Shown here: piece by piece, positions 11,149 through 23,275 of the stretch
Layout: the number at the start of each line of letters is the position of its first letter
Numbering within the stretch: position 1 is the first letter of the stretch
Source of the DNA: Schizonepeta tenuifolia
Taxonomy: Eukaryota; Streptophyta; Magnoliopsida; Lamiales; Lamiaceae
Length of the DNA stretch: 64,000 nt
NCBI GenBank assembly: GCA_029490685.1
Contig: CM055960.1
Coordinates: 7,332,195 to 7,396,194, forward strand
Direction of reading: 5' to 3'
Notes under the pieces: model-generated
The model's database searches: none
The model's input: only the letters and a program-made list of their open reading frames with translations
Told to the model about the DNA's origin: nothing
Made by a program: the position numbers and the translations under genes

Positions 11149-14100
11149 CTATCTCTTCACCTCTGCTGATTCCTCATCTGATGGATCCAACAATCCAAGG
11201 AGATCACATAACATCTTGAATCGTGCTTCGGCTAGAGGTTTGGTAAAGATATCAGCTCTCTGAATCTCAGTTGGAATCTTCTCCACAGATACATCCTTCT
11301 TCTCAATATGATCTCGGATAAAATGATGTCGGATGTCAATGTGCTTCGTTCGAGAATGGTGAATAGGATTCAAAGAGATAGCAATGGCACTTGAGCTATC
11401 ACAATGAATGGGAACCTGTCCAGTTGCTACTTCATAATCTCTCAGCTGTTGCTTGAGCCACAACACTTGCATGCAACAACTACCGGCAGCCATATACTCT
11501 GACTCGGTTGTAGAAGTGGCAACACATGCTTGTTTCTTGGAAAACCATGAAACTAGCTTGCTTCCCATGAACTGACAGTGTCCAGATGTGGACTTCCTGT
11601 CCAACCGATCTCCGGTTAGATCTGCATCTGAGTATCCGGACAGTTGGATATTGTCGTCAATTGGGTACCACAACCCAACATTAACAGTACCCTTCAGATA
11701 CTTAATGATGTTCTTTGCTGCCAACATGTGTGCTTCCATCGGTTGAACTTGGAACCGAGCACACACTCCAACCGCATAAGATATATCTTGCCGACTGGCG
11801 GTTAGATATAGCAAAGAACCAATAATCCCTCTATACTTATTGGCATCCACGGGTTTTTCCTCAGATCCGGGCTCAATCTTCCAGTTAGTATTCATCGGGA
11901 TCCTTGTAGTTTTACTTGTCTGCATACCGAACTTTGCGATGAGCTCCTTTGTATATTTGGACTGATTAATAAAAATCCCTTTAGGTGACTGCTTCACTTG
12001 TAGCCCAAGAAAATAATTCATCTCACCCATCATCGACATCTCGAATTTCTCCTTCATGAGAGTTGAGAATTTCTCGCACAGCTCCTCCGACTTGGAACCA
12101 AATATGATGTCGTCGACATAGATTTGCACAACAAATATTTTTTCTCCAACTTTTATGGTGAACAGTATTTTGTCAACTGACCCTCGTTTGAACCCCGAGT
12201 TCAGAAGAAAACCACAGAGAGTGTCATACCAAGCCCTAGGTGCTTGCTTCAATTCATAGATTGCTTTCTTCAACTTATACACTCTTCCATCATCAGTCTC
12301 AAAACCGGGAGGCTGTTCTACATAAACATTTTCCTTAATATCACCGTTGAGGAAAGCACACTTCACATCCATCTGATAAACCTTGAATTTGTGAAATGCG
12401 GCATAGGCTAGAAATATTCGGATGGCTTCCAACCTTGCAACAGGCGCGATGGAATCCTCGAAATCAATTCTTTCTTGTTGACAATATCCCTGAGCTTCCA
12501 ACCTTGCCTTGTTTCTCACGATGAATCTAATGGCGTCTCTCTTGTTCTTGAAAATCCATTTTAATCCAATGACTTTAACACCATTTGGTCTTTCTACCAA
12601 CTCCCATACACAGTTGCGTAGAAATTCATTCAGTTCTTCTTGCATGGCTGTTGTCCAATGAACACAGTTGAGAGCTTCCATAACATGCTTCGGCTCTGGC
12701 ACATCAGCAACGAAACATGAAATCATGGCAACATCTCCGGCTTGCTCAAACTCCTCAAGAACTGCCAACTCCTCAGCATATTGGGCGTAAGTGCTGGAAT
12801 CTTTCTCGGCTGAATCTGGATTTGCAACTCTGCTCCAAGTACGTACACCTTTGGCTGGATCTCCGATGATGTCATCCTTGGAATGATCTTCATACCATCT
12901 CTTGTTGCGTCTTCCTTCTTCTTCCAACAGTGGCGGTTCTGTGATTTCAAAGGATGGGATAACCTAAGCCGTGGGAGATGCTGGGATCTTCAGAACTGGT
13001 GATTTATCTGCTGTTGAGTCTGGATCCTCAACATGGATAATATCTCGAACCGGGCTAGGTTGGGCTTCGGATGCTAATGCAGTTGGAGTAAAATCAGCTG
13101 AAGTTCCCCCTTGAGATGAGCTGGGGTCCTCACATTCATCTTCAGAGGAACAAGGATCATCATCCTCAGTTGTCCATACCAATGGTTCAGTCAGATTCTT
13201 TTGCCTTAGAACCTGCGATCTGGTGAGAGCTGGTGGAACATGTGGATCTACTTGTTGTCCTTTAGCCTGTTCCCTGCACTTAAAAGTAGATTCACCAAAA
13301 CTAATATGAGGTGTTATCTCCACAACACGTGAACTGTTGTTAAAAACTCTATAAGCCTTGATCCGAGCGGCATATCCGAGAAATATGCCCTTCGAAGCCT
13401 TGGTGTCAAAAGTTTTTAACTGAGTCTTCCCATTGTTGTGAATATAACACTTAGAACCAAAAACGCGAAAATATGAAATATCAGGCTTCCTGCGTCTCCA
13501 TAGTTCATATGGAGTCTTTCCCAACCGCTTGGTCAGAAGAGACCGGTTCTGGGTGTAGCATGCTGTGTTGATTGCCTCGGCCCAAAACCTCTTTGGCAGA
13601 GCGGAGCTTGTCAATATGGATGTAGCAGCATCCTTCAGCGTTCAATTTCTTCGCTCGGCTACTCCATTCTGTTGTGGAGTACGAGCAGCCGATGTTTGAT
13701 GAGTGATTCCGTGCTTCTCACAGTATTCAATGATGGTTTCATTGAGGAACTCGGTTCCACGGTCTGATCGGATAGAAATGATTTTCATCTCTTGTTGGTT
13801 AGATATCCGATCCATCAGCTTGGGTAGCTCATCTCGAGTTTCACTCTTGTGAAGCATGAAAATGGTCCACGTGTACCTAGAGAAGTCATCAGTAACAACA
13901 AGTGTATATTCGTTACCATTCATGCTTTTGGGAGTAACAGGCCCGAAGAGATCCATATGGATCAACTGCAATACTCAGTCGGTTGATGGAATCGTTTTCA
14001 ACCAAAAGGTTGATCTAGCGAGCTTTCCCAGCTGACATGCACTGCAGATATGTGTTGGTGAAAACATACGGTTTGGAATACCCTTTGCATGTTCCTGTCT

Positions 14101-14599
14101 TGCAAGGCGATTCATTGTCTTGAAATTCAGATGGTTGAGCCTTTTGTGCCACAGCCAGCTCACATATGAACTGCTCTTCGATAAAAGACAGGTCTCAGGA
14201 GGACTACTATTCCAATCTGCATAGTAGACATTCCCGGTTGGGGATCGATTTCCCAACAATATGACTTGCTTTGTTCTGACATTTTTTTACCCTACAGCCC
14301 TGCGCATCAAACTTGACAGAGAAACCATTATCACAGAATTGGCTGATGGAGAGCAAGTTATGCTTCAATCCATCAACATATGAAACATTGGAAATAGACA
14401 CGTGATTGGTTTCAAGGAAACCGTAGCCTTTAGTGTGACCTTTTGAGTTGTCACCAAAGGTAACAGATGGTCCTTCCTTCTCCACGAAACTCCCAAGCAA
14501 ATCCCTCATATTTGTCATGTGTTTCGAGCATCCACTGTCCATCACCGACATGGTATGTGATGCTTTATTCTTCCTCAGCTGTTTCTCCTGCTCCTGCAC
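11149..14599 (-). pseudogene. Copia polyprotein of element A (protease, integrase, RT, RNase H)
   Basis: Domains in order are protease with MDSGCSKHMT, the GAG-pre-integrase HHCC region (WLWHKRLNHLNF, ICSACQLGKL), and integrase core with HMDLFGPV, SDRGTEF and NGVAERRN. RT follows with QMDVKCAFLNGDI and the catalytic YVDD, then RNase H with SDADL, TTESEYM and CDSSSAI. A one-base insertion in a T run near 14285 shifts the frame. Stops fall after STD near 13973, after ERRN near 13641, and near 12964. Every domain is otherwise complete and aligns end to end with the intact pol of element B, so damage is recent relative to E and D. Confidence 0.92.
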
Positions 14600-14897
14600 A
14601 GAGAAACACGCTTAGGTCCCCAATTTCAGTGCTCTGAGCCCAGATATCCAGCTGGCTCACTTTTGCTTCCTCAGGAGTAAAATCTTCTGGCTTCTTCTCG
14701 ACTATCACCTCAGTTGCATCCCCATCATTGGGATTTGTAGGAGTGCGAATGACTTTTTCCATGATGGTGATCGGTCCGGATGTGATCACTTGTTGCATTC
14801 GATGATGCTTGGACAGTAGAATCTTCTTCATCCGAGTTTTCCAGGATGTATAGTTCACAACCAAGAACATGACAACAATCTTGTCTTTAACATCCAT
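14565..14897 (-). pseudogene. Gag stub of element A
   Basis: The frame starts MDVKDKIVVMFLVVNYTSW, the Gag N-terminus also seen in B, and runs about 85 residues to LDIWAQST. It then jumps to the gag/pol linker (EIGDLS). The missing part corresponds to about 2.2 kb of B (27671-29898) and holds the rest of Gag, the CCHC knuckle and the coiled-coil and Gln/Asn-rich tail. The breakpoints share only the dinucleotide AC, as in end-joining deletions. The copy would need Gag supplied in trans. Confidence 0.88.
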
Positions 14898-15030
14898 CTA
14901 CACACAACAAACAGACGACAAATGCAAGCAGAGATGCACTAGCGTGAAAAAGATCTATTCAGTTGACCACTGAAGAAAAACACCTTGATTCACACCTCGT
15001 TAAACAGAGACAGCGGTCTTGTGAACCACT

Positions 15031-15042
15031 GCTCTGATACCA
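15031..15042 (-). other. Primer binding site of element A (initiator Met-tRNA)
   Basis: The minus strand reads TGGTATCAGAGC two bases downstream of the 5' LTR end. It is complementary to the 3' end of plant initiator Met-tRNA, the usual primer of copia elements. Confidence 0.9.
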
Positions 15043-15799
15043 CTTGATGGTCCCGATACGAGTTCTGGTGTATGGGGGGGAGGGGGAATACACCAGGTAG
15101 GAATTTTAAAAATAACCCCCGAAAAATACCACAACTGAGTAAGAAGACTCAGTTGGAATCACAACTGAGTAAGAAAACTCAGCTGGAAAAGTGGTGTTGT
15201 GCGAAATGTGGTGGAAACAAAAACAACTCGTATAAAACAACTTACACTCAGATGCAATGTCGGTCAACAACCAAATCAGTTGAAATGTAAAGATACAGTT
15301 TTGAGTGCTGGTTAGTTGGACAGTTAGATATACAGAAAGTAACTGAACAGAAAACACAAAAGCACAAAGGAATTACGTGGTTCGGAGATAACTCCTACGT
15401 CCACGGGGAGTTGTGAGTCCATACAACTCAGTCCAAATTCTTTAGGACAGCTACCACAAAGCTTACGCGGGCTTTGCAACCGTACAGATAAGTTTGCGGG
15501 TACTTATCAACCTTTCTACTCAATTTCGGGAAGAGCAGGATCCTAACAACCTTTTTAGGGGATGTGTATAAGGGTGGGTTTTCCAAATACTAGCTCTAAC
15601 AAAGAAGTGAGCTAGGATTTAAGCTTGAACGAATGAATACTCAAACTAAGATCGAAAACACCAAGACAGATTCTAACTCTCTATGAACTCTCAGTTGGTG
15701 ATGTTCTTAGAAAAAGAATAATTGCAGTTTAGCTTGTGTGCAGTAAATCGTCGTTCTTTCGCTCTTCTATCTCTTGTCTTGATGAATGAATGAGTGCCT

Positions 15800-15804
15800 C
15801 TATT
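15800..15804. repeat. TSD of nested solo LTR, left copy (CTATT)
   Basis: CTATT abuts TGATGG at 15805 and recurs at 17330-17334. Joining the flanks restores the CTATTTATAGG box of the host LTR, so the insertion struck the TATA region. Confidence 0.92.
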
Positions 15805-17329
15805 TGATGGTCCCGATACGAATTCTGGTGTATGGGGAGGGGGGAATACACCAGATAAAACTTTTTAAAACAACCCCCTAAAAATAACTCAATCGAGTAA
15901 TGCAACTCAGTTGGAATCACAACTGAGTAAGAAACACTCGGTTTGAAGTGAAGTGCTATGCGGAATGTGGTGGAAAATAACTCGTATAAAATCAACTCAC
16001 GCTTTTATGCAAGGTTGGTTAATAACAAATACAGTTGAGAAAGAATGCAGTTTGTATGCAGGTTAGTTAATCAGTTGAATATGCAATAAGATAACTGAAA
16101 AATAAACTCAACACACAAAGATTTAATGTGGTTCGGAGAGAACTCCTACATCCACGGGGAGTTGTGAGTCCACACAACTCAGTCCAAGTTCTTCTGGACA
16201 AACCACAAAGCTTACGCGGGCTTTGCAACCGTTGAGATAAGTTTACGGGTACTTATCAACCTTACAAATTAGTTTTCGGGTACTAATCAACCTATCTACT
16301 CAGTTACAGGAAGAGTAGGGTCCTAAAAACCTTTTCAGGTGAAAGAAAGGGTGGGGTTCCAACTAAATAGCTCGAACACGAAGTGAGCTAAGATCTAACA
16401 CTCTACGAACTCTCAACAAGTGATGTTCTCAAGGTTGGATCAAAAACTACAAGGACAGAAACTAACTCTCTAGAACTCTCAACTATTGATGTTCTAAGAG
16501 GTTTTGCTTGAGTGCAGAATGAAGTTGTTCTTTCGCTTGAATATCTCTTCTCACTTATCTGTCTCGTATTTTCCGTTTCCGTAGTCTTGGTGAATGAATG
16601 AAGGCCTCTATTTATAGGCGGAGAGAATCAACTAGCCGTTGGAAGAGCTGTTGATCTCTGTTCTTTGATAGCGATGGCTTGTCTCTCATCTCTGCAGACT
16701 TTCCGGATTTGGCAACTGTGTGCTTCTGCTTTCCATCTGAGACAGCCTTGTGTTTGGCCAAATGAGGTAATGACAGAGAGTCAAACCTTCACGTGACTTC
16801 CTTATTTAAAATTCAAATCTTAACCTTTGACCTCCAACACTTGATAGTCGGTTGAGTCGTCTGATCTTCATCTGATTGGTCTTCAGCTAATGTTCTATCT
16901 GAACATGTGAACTCTCAGTTGACTTTAAACTTCTAGCTGTTGATCTAACTGATTGAGTCTACAACTGATATTCCATCTTGAACGCTCAGTTGTCCTTCTT
17001 GTATCTGACTCTGACCAGTTGGCTTCGAACGCTCAGTTGTCTTTCTTACAACTGATGTTCTCTTATAAACTTCTTCCTTTGAATACTTAGTCGATTTTTG
17101 TATCTTCCCCCTCGAATGCTCATCTGATGAACGCTCAGCTGTCTTCCTCACAACTGATGTTCTATCTGATGAAGCCTTGTTGCCGTCTTCAGCTGGAGTC
17201 CTATAAAGATAAAATCTTAACAATGCTCAAACAACGAGCCTAACTGCTAACATTAGGATCTGGCAACATCTACTTGGTTAGGGTCAGTTGGTTTTGGAAT
17301 CAATCAAAACTTTAATAAATTTTCCAACA
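15805..17329 (-). mobile_element. Solo LTR of a related copia family nested in element A's 5' LTR
   Basis: It is 1525 bp with TG...CA termini and a perfect 5-bp TSD. It is clearly related to the A LTR (same terminal blocks, own TATAAATAG on the minus strand near 16610, same hairpin at 15825-15854) but diverged. No internal domain remains, so it arose by recombination between two LTRs. It destroyed the TATA box of element A's 5' LTR. Confidence 0.94.
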
Positions 17330-18095
17330 CTATTTATAGGCGGTGAGGATCAACTAGCCGTTGATCTCTATTCTGTGAAAGCGATGGCTTGTCTCTCATC
17401 TCTGCAAATTTTCCCGATTTGGCAACTGTGAACTTCTGTTTTTCTTCTGAGATAACCTTGTGTTGGGCCAAATGAGGTAATGACAGAATGTCAAACCTTC
17501 ACGTGACTTCCTATTTGAAATTCAAATTTCAACCTTTGTCTTTCAACATTTGTTAGTCGGTTGAGACGTTTGATCTTCATCCGAGTGGTCTTCAGCTGAT
17601 GTTCCATCTGATCGCTACCTTCATCTGACATTCTGTCTGAAGAGGAACAATTGAGCCCTCAGCTGCCTTGAACTTCATGTTGTTGATTTATCAGATTGAG
17701 TCCTGCAACTAATGTTCCATCTGATCAGGTGGATTGTCACATCTGACGAACAGTTGATTACTCAGATGTTTTCTTTCATCCGATGTTCTATATCCGAACG
17801 GTTAGCTTGAATGCTCAGTTGTCTTTCTTACATCTGATGCTCCACATCCGAACAGGTTGCTTGAATGCTCAGTTGTCTTTCTTACATCTGATGTTCCACA
17901 TCCGAATTTCCATCTGTAGTTCTATCCAAGTATAGCCATGTTGCCGTCTTCAGCTGGAGTCCTGTAAAGATAAAATCTGAACATTGCTCAAACAGCGAGC
18001 CTAAATACTGACATTAGGATATGGCAACATCTACTCGGTTGGGGTCAGTTGGTTTTGAAATCACTCAAAACTTTACTAAATTTCCCAACAGGGTT

Positions 18096-18713
18096 TAATT
18101 CAAGAAGTCTGGGGTCAAGAGTTAATGAAGAAGCCCATTGGCGATGGAGATTTGGATAGCCCAAGTTATGTTAATCTTATCGTGCGAGTGGGCTCATGTT
18201 TGAAGACTTGTATTTAATTAGTTAAATGACTTTTAGTATTTAATTGTTATGTTTGTGGGTTTGTTTTGGGTGGCCGAATTTGGGCCTTAGTTGAGTCTGT
18301 TTTTTATTTTAAGCCTTGTTTAGACTAGGGCTTTGTTTCCTTATTGGGTTTGGAGTTATTTTCCATGTTTAGTTTCCTAGTAGGGTTAGGATTTTCACCC
18401 TATATATAGGGGCCTATTTCATGAACGAATTTTGAACCTTTGATTAATATATTTTGTGAGTTATATTCTCTCTTGAGAGTTTTCGAATTCTTTTTGGTTT
18501 TGCCAAGATGAGTTCATTATCCGGCGAATCAACGAGTCATTCATCCCTCGTTGTGTGTCATTCAGCATCCCCGAGTTGCTGTGTCATCTTATCGTTGGGT
18601 TTTAGGGAATTTATTCTCCTAATTCACTTCGAGAAACTAATACAAAGGTTTTGGGATATCCATCATTTCTTATCCTATTCGAGTCTTCCGCATGCGTGCT
18701 GAGGTTCATATCA
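18096..18713 (+). repeat. 5' LTR of chromovirus C, second part
   Basis: This continues the LTR begun at 5890 and ends in TTCATATCA. It matches 20260-20875 of the 3' LTR with a few per cent differences. The combined length is 722 bp against 721 bp for the 3' LTR. TATATATA at 18401-18408 is the likely promoter. Confidence 0.92.
18401..18408 (+). promoter_or_regulatory. TATA box of chromovirus C 5' LTR
   Basis: CCCTATATATAGGGG is a strong TATA box and also a near-perfect palindrome. The same box is at 20566-20573 in the 3' LTR. Confidence 0.65.
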
Positions 18714-20368
18714 TTCACGCCGACCATGAGTCCTTAAAGCATTTTATAGGGCAGAATAAGCTGAACAAGAGACATGCGAGGTGGATGGAGTTCATTGAGA
18801 CGTTTTCTTACGTCATCAAATACAAGCAAGGTAAAGAGAATGTTGTGGCTGATGCACTTTCTCGGAGGTATGCCTTGATCTCTACTTTAGATGCTAATTT
18901 GCTTGGTTTTGCGTGTCTTAAGAGTTTGTATGAGCATGATGCTGAGTTTGGTGAGATTTATCGAGCATGTGAGCGATCTGCTAGTGGAGAGTATTTTAGA
19001 CATGATAACTATCTTTTTAGGAAGAATAAGTTGTGTGTTCCTAAGTGCTCCATACGTGATTTGTTGTTGCTTGAGTCTCATGATGGGGGTTTAATGGGAC
19101 ATTTTGGCATTGCTAAGACTTTAGCTGTGTTGCAAGAACATTTCTTTTGGCCTCATATGAAACGTGATGTTGAAAGAATTTGTGCTCGTTGTGTTACATG
19201 TAAGCAAGCTAAGTCTAGAGTTAATTCCCATGGTTTGTATACACCATTGCCTATTCCTACTGCACCTTGGATTGATATTTCTATGGATTTTGTGTTAGGT
19301 TTGCCTAGGACTAAGCGTGGTAGTGATTCCATCTTTGTGGTTGTTGATAGATTTTTTAAGATGGCACATTTCATTCCATGTCATAAATCTGATGATGCAT
19401 CTCATATAGTTGATCTGTTCTTTAGAGAGATTGTTAGATTGCATGGCATGCCTAGGACTATTATTTCTGATAGAGATTCTAAGTTCTTGAGCTACTTTTG
19501 GAAGACTGTGTGGTGTAAGTTAGGTACTAAGCTTTTGTTTTCTACTACTTGTCATCCACAAACTGATGGTCAAACTGAGGTAGTAAGTAGGACTTTGTCT
19601 ACTTTACTTAGAGCTATAATTAAAAATAACATTAAGTTTTGGGAAGAATGTTTGCCTCATGTTGAGTTTGCATATAATCGTTCTGTTCATTCTGCTACTC
19701 AGTTTTTGCCTTTTGAGATTGTCTATGGTTTTAATCTTTTGACTCTGTTAGATTTGACTCATTTACCTGAGCATACATACACTGATCTTGATGGCTGAAA
19801 AAGGGCTGACTTTGTGAAACAGATTCATGTGAAGGTGAGAATGAACATTCAACGACGCACTGAGCAGTATGCTAAACAAGCAAATAAAGGGCGTCGCAAG
19901 GTGGTGTTTGAACCCAAAGATTGGGTTTGGCTGCATATGCACAAGGAGAGATTTCCATTGCAGCGTAAATCTATACTACTTCCTCGAGGCGATGGTCCAT
20001 TCCAAGTTTTGGAACGCATCAATGATAATGCCTACAAGTTGGACTTACCCGGTGCGTATAATGTGAGTGCTACTTTTAATGTTACTGATTTGAGTCCTTT
20101 CAATGTAAGTGGCGCGTTGGATTTGAGAACAAATCCTCTTCAAGAGGAGGGGAATGATGGAGTCCAAGGATCGTCGTTGGTGCAAGATCCGGTGCATGTT
20201 CCTGTTAGACCAGTTACAAGATCTCGAGCTAAGAAGTTCAAGGAAAGCTTGCTGGGTTTAATTCAAGAAGTCTGGGGTCAAGAGTTAATGAAGAAGCCCA
20301 TTGGCGATGGAGATTTGGATAGCCCAAGTTATGTTAATCTTATCATGTGCGAGTGGGCTCACGTTTAA
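18714..20368 (+). pseudogene. RNase H end and integrase of chromovirus C (internally deleted)
   Basis: The frame starts abruptly in RNase H (HADHESLKHFIGQNKL, VVADALSRR). It passes the HHCC region (GHFGIAKTL, CARCVTCKQAK) and the integrase core with SMDFVLGLP, IISDRDSKF and GQTEVVSRT, so all three acidic residues are present. It ends in the GPF/Y module (GDGPFQVLERIND). TGA at 19796-19798 is the only stop. No chromodomain is obvious. PBS, gag, protease and most of RT are missing: the 5' LTR runs straight into RNase H at a TTCA microhomology. The frame ends 214 bp inside the 3' LTR, so the protein tail is encoded by LTR sequence. Confidence 0.9.
20142..20154 (+). other. Polypurine tract of chromovirus C
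   Basis: AAGAGGAGGGGAA stands directly before the 3' LTR start TGATGGAGTCC. It lies within the pol reading frame. Confidence 0.85.
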
Positions 20369-20875
20369 AGACTTGTATTTAATTAGTTAAATGACTTTTA
20401 GTATTTAATTGTTATTTTCGTGGGCTTGTTTTGGGTGGCCGAATTTGGGCCTTAGTTGAGTCCGTTTTTTATTTTAAGCCTTGTTTAGACTAGGGCTTTG
20501 TTTCCTTATTGGGTTAGGAGTTATTTTCCATGTTTAGTTTCCTAGTAGGGTTAGGATTTGCACCCTATATATAGGGGCCTATTTCATGAACGAATTTTGA
20601 ACCTTTGATTAATATATTTTGTGAGTTATATTCTCTCTTGAGAGTTTTCGAATACTTTTTGGTTTTGCCAAGACGAGTTCATTATTTGGCGAATCAACAA
20701 GTCATTTATCCCTCGTGTGTCATTCAGCACCCCCGAGTTGCTGTGTCGTCTTATCGTTGAGTTTTAGGGAATTTATTTGCCTAATTCACTTCGAGAAACT
20801 GAAACAAAGGTTTTGGGATATCCATCGTTTCTTATCCTGTTCGAGTCTTCTGCGTGTGTGCCGAGGTTCATATCA
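20155..20875 (+). repeat. 3' LTR of chromovirus C (721 bp)
   Basis: Its start is fixed by the PPT and by the 5' LTR start at 5890, and its end by TTCATATCA and the TSD. It contains TATATATA at 20566-20573 and the last 70 or so codons of pol. Confidence 0.93.
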
Positions 20876-20880
20876 TGATA
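20876..20880. repeat. TSD of chromovirus C, right copy (TGATA)
   Basis: It pairs with 5885-5889. Removing C and everything in it joins the gag frame of element D. Confidence 0.9.
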
Positions 20881-22178
20881 TCCCTTCCTTTGTTCAGCTG
20901 CAAGTCTCTCCACTTCGCTCCTCAGGGTATCTCTTGGTTGATCTCTATTATGTGGGGGTACATATGGCTACTGCGGTAGTTGCCCTTGTTGAGGTGCATT
21001 CAGATAGTTATTATTTCCGTATCTCAAATTATCATTGGGCCTCCACGGCCCAGTGTTAAAGTTTCTTCGTTGCCCATTATCTCCCTGTTGGTACTATTGC
21101 CCAACAGCATTGACTTCTTCATCTTCATATGGTGATGGACACCTATCAGTAGGATGGGTGTGAGTAGCACAAAGCTCACACTTCATGACTCGTTTCTTCA
21201 AGATCTGACTAGGATTCTCATTCCCAACAATATTATTCTTGTTCTGATTCATCATTTCCTTCCTCATAGATAATAAGATATCGAATTTAGGATCGTTGCT
21301 GGTCAGCTCATGTGTCCTGGGCACGATGGTCTCATCTTGGTTCTTTTTTCTGTCTGCCATCTCAGCGAATAGTTTGAATATTTCACTTGGTGGTTTGTTG
21401 ATGACATTGCCTCCACAGGTTGCATCTATCCAATCTCGTTCAAACTGTCTCAATCCATTCATAAAGGCATTAATTAAGTCCTTATCACCCAAACCATGCT
21501 GAGGACACCTTGCAACAGCTTCTTGTACCTAGAGTGGTAATCATAGATAGATTCTCCATTGCCCATCTTGATGTTCTGAATCGCCGCTCTTGCGTTTTGA
21601 ATTCGGGCAAAGGGGTAGTATTGCTCAAGAAACTTTTGTTGCATTTGTTTCCAAGATGTTACGCTGCCCTGAGGTAATTGGTACAGCCATTCCCTTGCCC
21701 CATCTTGTAGTGAAAATGAGAATGTTTGGAGGCGAATTTATTCCCTCAGTGTGTTCTGTGTGGCAGTTGTGTGCACAGTTCGCATTGCCATCTCAAAATC
21801 CTGTAAGTGGCGTTGTAGATCCTCTCGGGGTAAGTCACTGAACTTGGGCAAGATCTGAATCAGAGAGTGTTTCAGCTCCCAACTTTCAGTGATAGCAGGC
21901 AAAGTGATGCCTGCTGGATTCAGATTGACATATGTTGGAAACATGATTTCCTTCAGAGTCCTTTAAGGATCAGCTTGTTGTCGCGCCATCTCCTCTTCTT
22001 CAAACTGTTCACTATTTGAAGTTTGTGGTGGTGACCTCTCCTCGTCACTCGTCAGTTCCTCCTCTCGTGCTAGTTTTACAGCTTCCCTTTTTAGTCTCTT
22101 CCGCTCTTTTATGTACTTCTCTGGTTCGGGATGATACTTCAATTTACCGTCGATCCAAATAGGGTCGGAGTCAAACAT
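20881..22178 (-). pseudogene. Gag of element D (Retrotrans_gag type, broken)
   Basis: Minus-strand frames give a charged N-terminus, then the retrotransposon Gag core with blocks such as FSFSLQDGAREWLYQLPQGS, FLEQYYPFARIQNARAAI and NGESIYDYHSRYKKLLQ. DKDLINAFMNGLRQFERDW follows, and a Cys-rich block CELCATHTHPTDRCPSPY occupies the zinc-knuckle position. Stops after ADP near 21963 and after TLRE near 21738, and a frameshift near 21495, break it. The arrangement matches Athila Gag. At 20881 it is split by chromovirus C. Confidence 0.85.
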
Positions 22179-22219
22179 GCACAGGGTCTCTTCCTCAAGA
22201 GACAGTTACAAAATTAGCT

Positions 22220-22236
22220 CCCCGGCAACGGCGCCA
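22220..22236 (-). other. Primer binding site of element D (tRNA-Asp type)
   Basis: The minus strand reads TGGCGCCGTTGCCGGGG, the complement of the 3' end of plant tRNA-Asp, four bases from the LTR end. This primer is typical of Athila elements. Confidence 0.85.
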
Positions 22237-23266
22237 ATTTTGACGAGGTTGTCGTTCGCACTCTCAAAATGAAGTTATAGCCTATCCTCACAGCTCTATA
22301 GATAGCAAGTAAGTACAAGGTCGATCCACAAGAAGTTGATTGTTACTATCTCTTGAAACCTCCTCCACCTGACAAGAAAGTTTGGTTTTGGTATCTTGGT
22401 CACGAGGGCTCTCTTGCCCAATTTGAGAACTTAAATAAATACTAAAAATAAAACAGATAACTTGATCAATAACAAAATTGACTTGATCTAGACAAAGACA
22501 TTGTTAAATGAAAACTCTAGCTTGATCATTGGTGCAAATATATTCATCACATGCATGCATCGTTGGTTATATGACTTGAATGATGAGATCTCTTTTTACT
22601 CGTCACGCTCCCAACAAACCCTTTTCTGACCTATCCTTACTTAATTGGCGACGCACCGCCGACTCCCTACCTTGGGCAATACCTCTGTCGGAGTCATCGT
22701 TTAGTTTCTTGCCCAAGGAGCATTAATCACTAGAAAGGCCCAACAAGGAATCATCACATCTAACCCAATAGGGTAGACACCTTCCCCTAATGCTAATCGA
22801 TCTTAACTAAGATAAGTTATGGAAAACACTCCTACCTCTTAATTGATTAGTGATCTAATATGTCTTAAGTGATTAACGGTCTATTAACTCCTTAATCGTA
22901 TTACACCATATTTGAACAAGCTCATTAACATATTGGGAACACATGCATGCAATTATCTAGCACGAATTAGACCTCTCGAGCCTAAGTATTCACTTAACTA
23001 TCTTGCCCAGATCAAGTATAAAAACTTAGCTAGACATGAATGTAAAATATCGAACACAATAAATTGAGAAACTCATAATAAGAACTATATTAAAAACTTA
23101 CTAAGCAAGAGAAAGTAAATCCAGCCAAAAGTGTCGATGGGACATAGTACGAACAAAAACACAAATAAAACGTTGCCCTTAGGACTTGTTCTCTTTCTCA
23201 CAATCTCTCAAAGTAAACAAGGATGAAAGCATAAAAACGGTGTCCTTTCGCAGCAGCTAGGCTTCA

Positions 23267-23275
23267 ATATTTATA
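23267..23275 (-). promoter_or_regulatory. TATA box of element D LTR
   Basis: The minus strand reads CCTATAAATATTG in U3, as in the other LTRs of the window. Confidence 0.6.

Larger units (their letters stand above)
5994..18090 (-). mobile_element. Sirevirus-like Ty1/copia retrotransposon (element A)
   Basis: This is a complete element bounded by TSDs, 12.1 kb including a nested solo LTR. In minus-strand order it has 5' LTR, initiator-Met PBS, gag stub, protease, integrase, RT, RNase H, a large third ORF, PPT and 3' LTR. The LTRs are about 1.52-1.53 kb once the nested insert is removed. Long LTRs, repeated PPT-like tracts after pol and an extra ORF are Sirevirus traits in established knowledge. 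Most of gag and the N-terminus of the third ORF are deleted, and pol has one frameshift and three stops. It is about the same subfamily as element B. Confidence 0.95.
15045..18090 (-). repeat. 5' LTR of element A, interrupted by a solo LTR
   Basis: It matches the 3' LTR at 5994-7523 over its whole length, but 1525 bp plus one 5-bp TSD copy are inserted at 15805-17334. Net length is about 1516 bp. The hairpin with the G/C-run loop is at 15065-15096. Confidence 0.93.
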
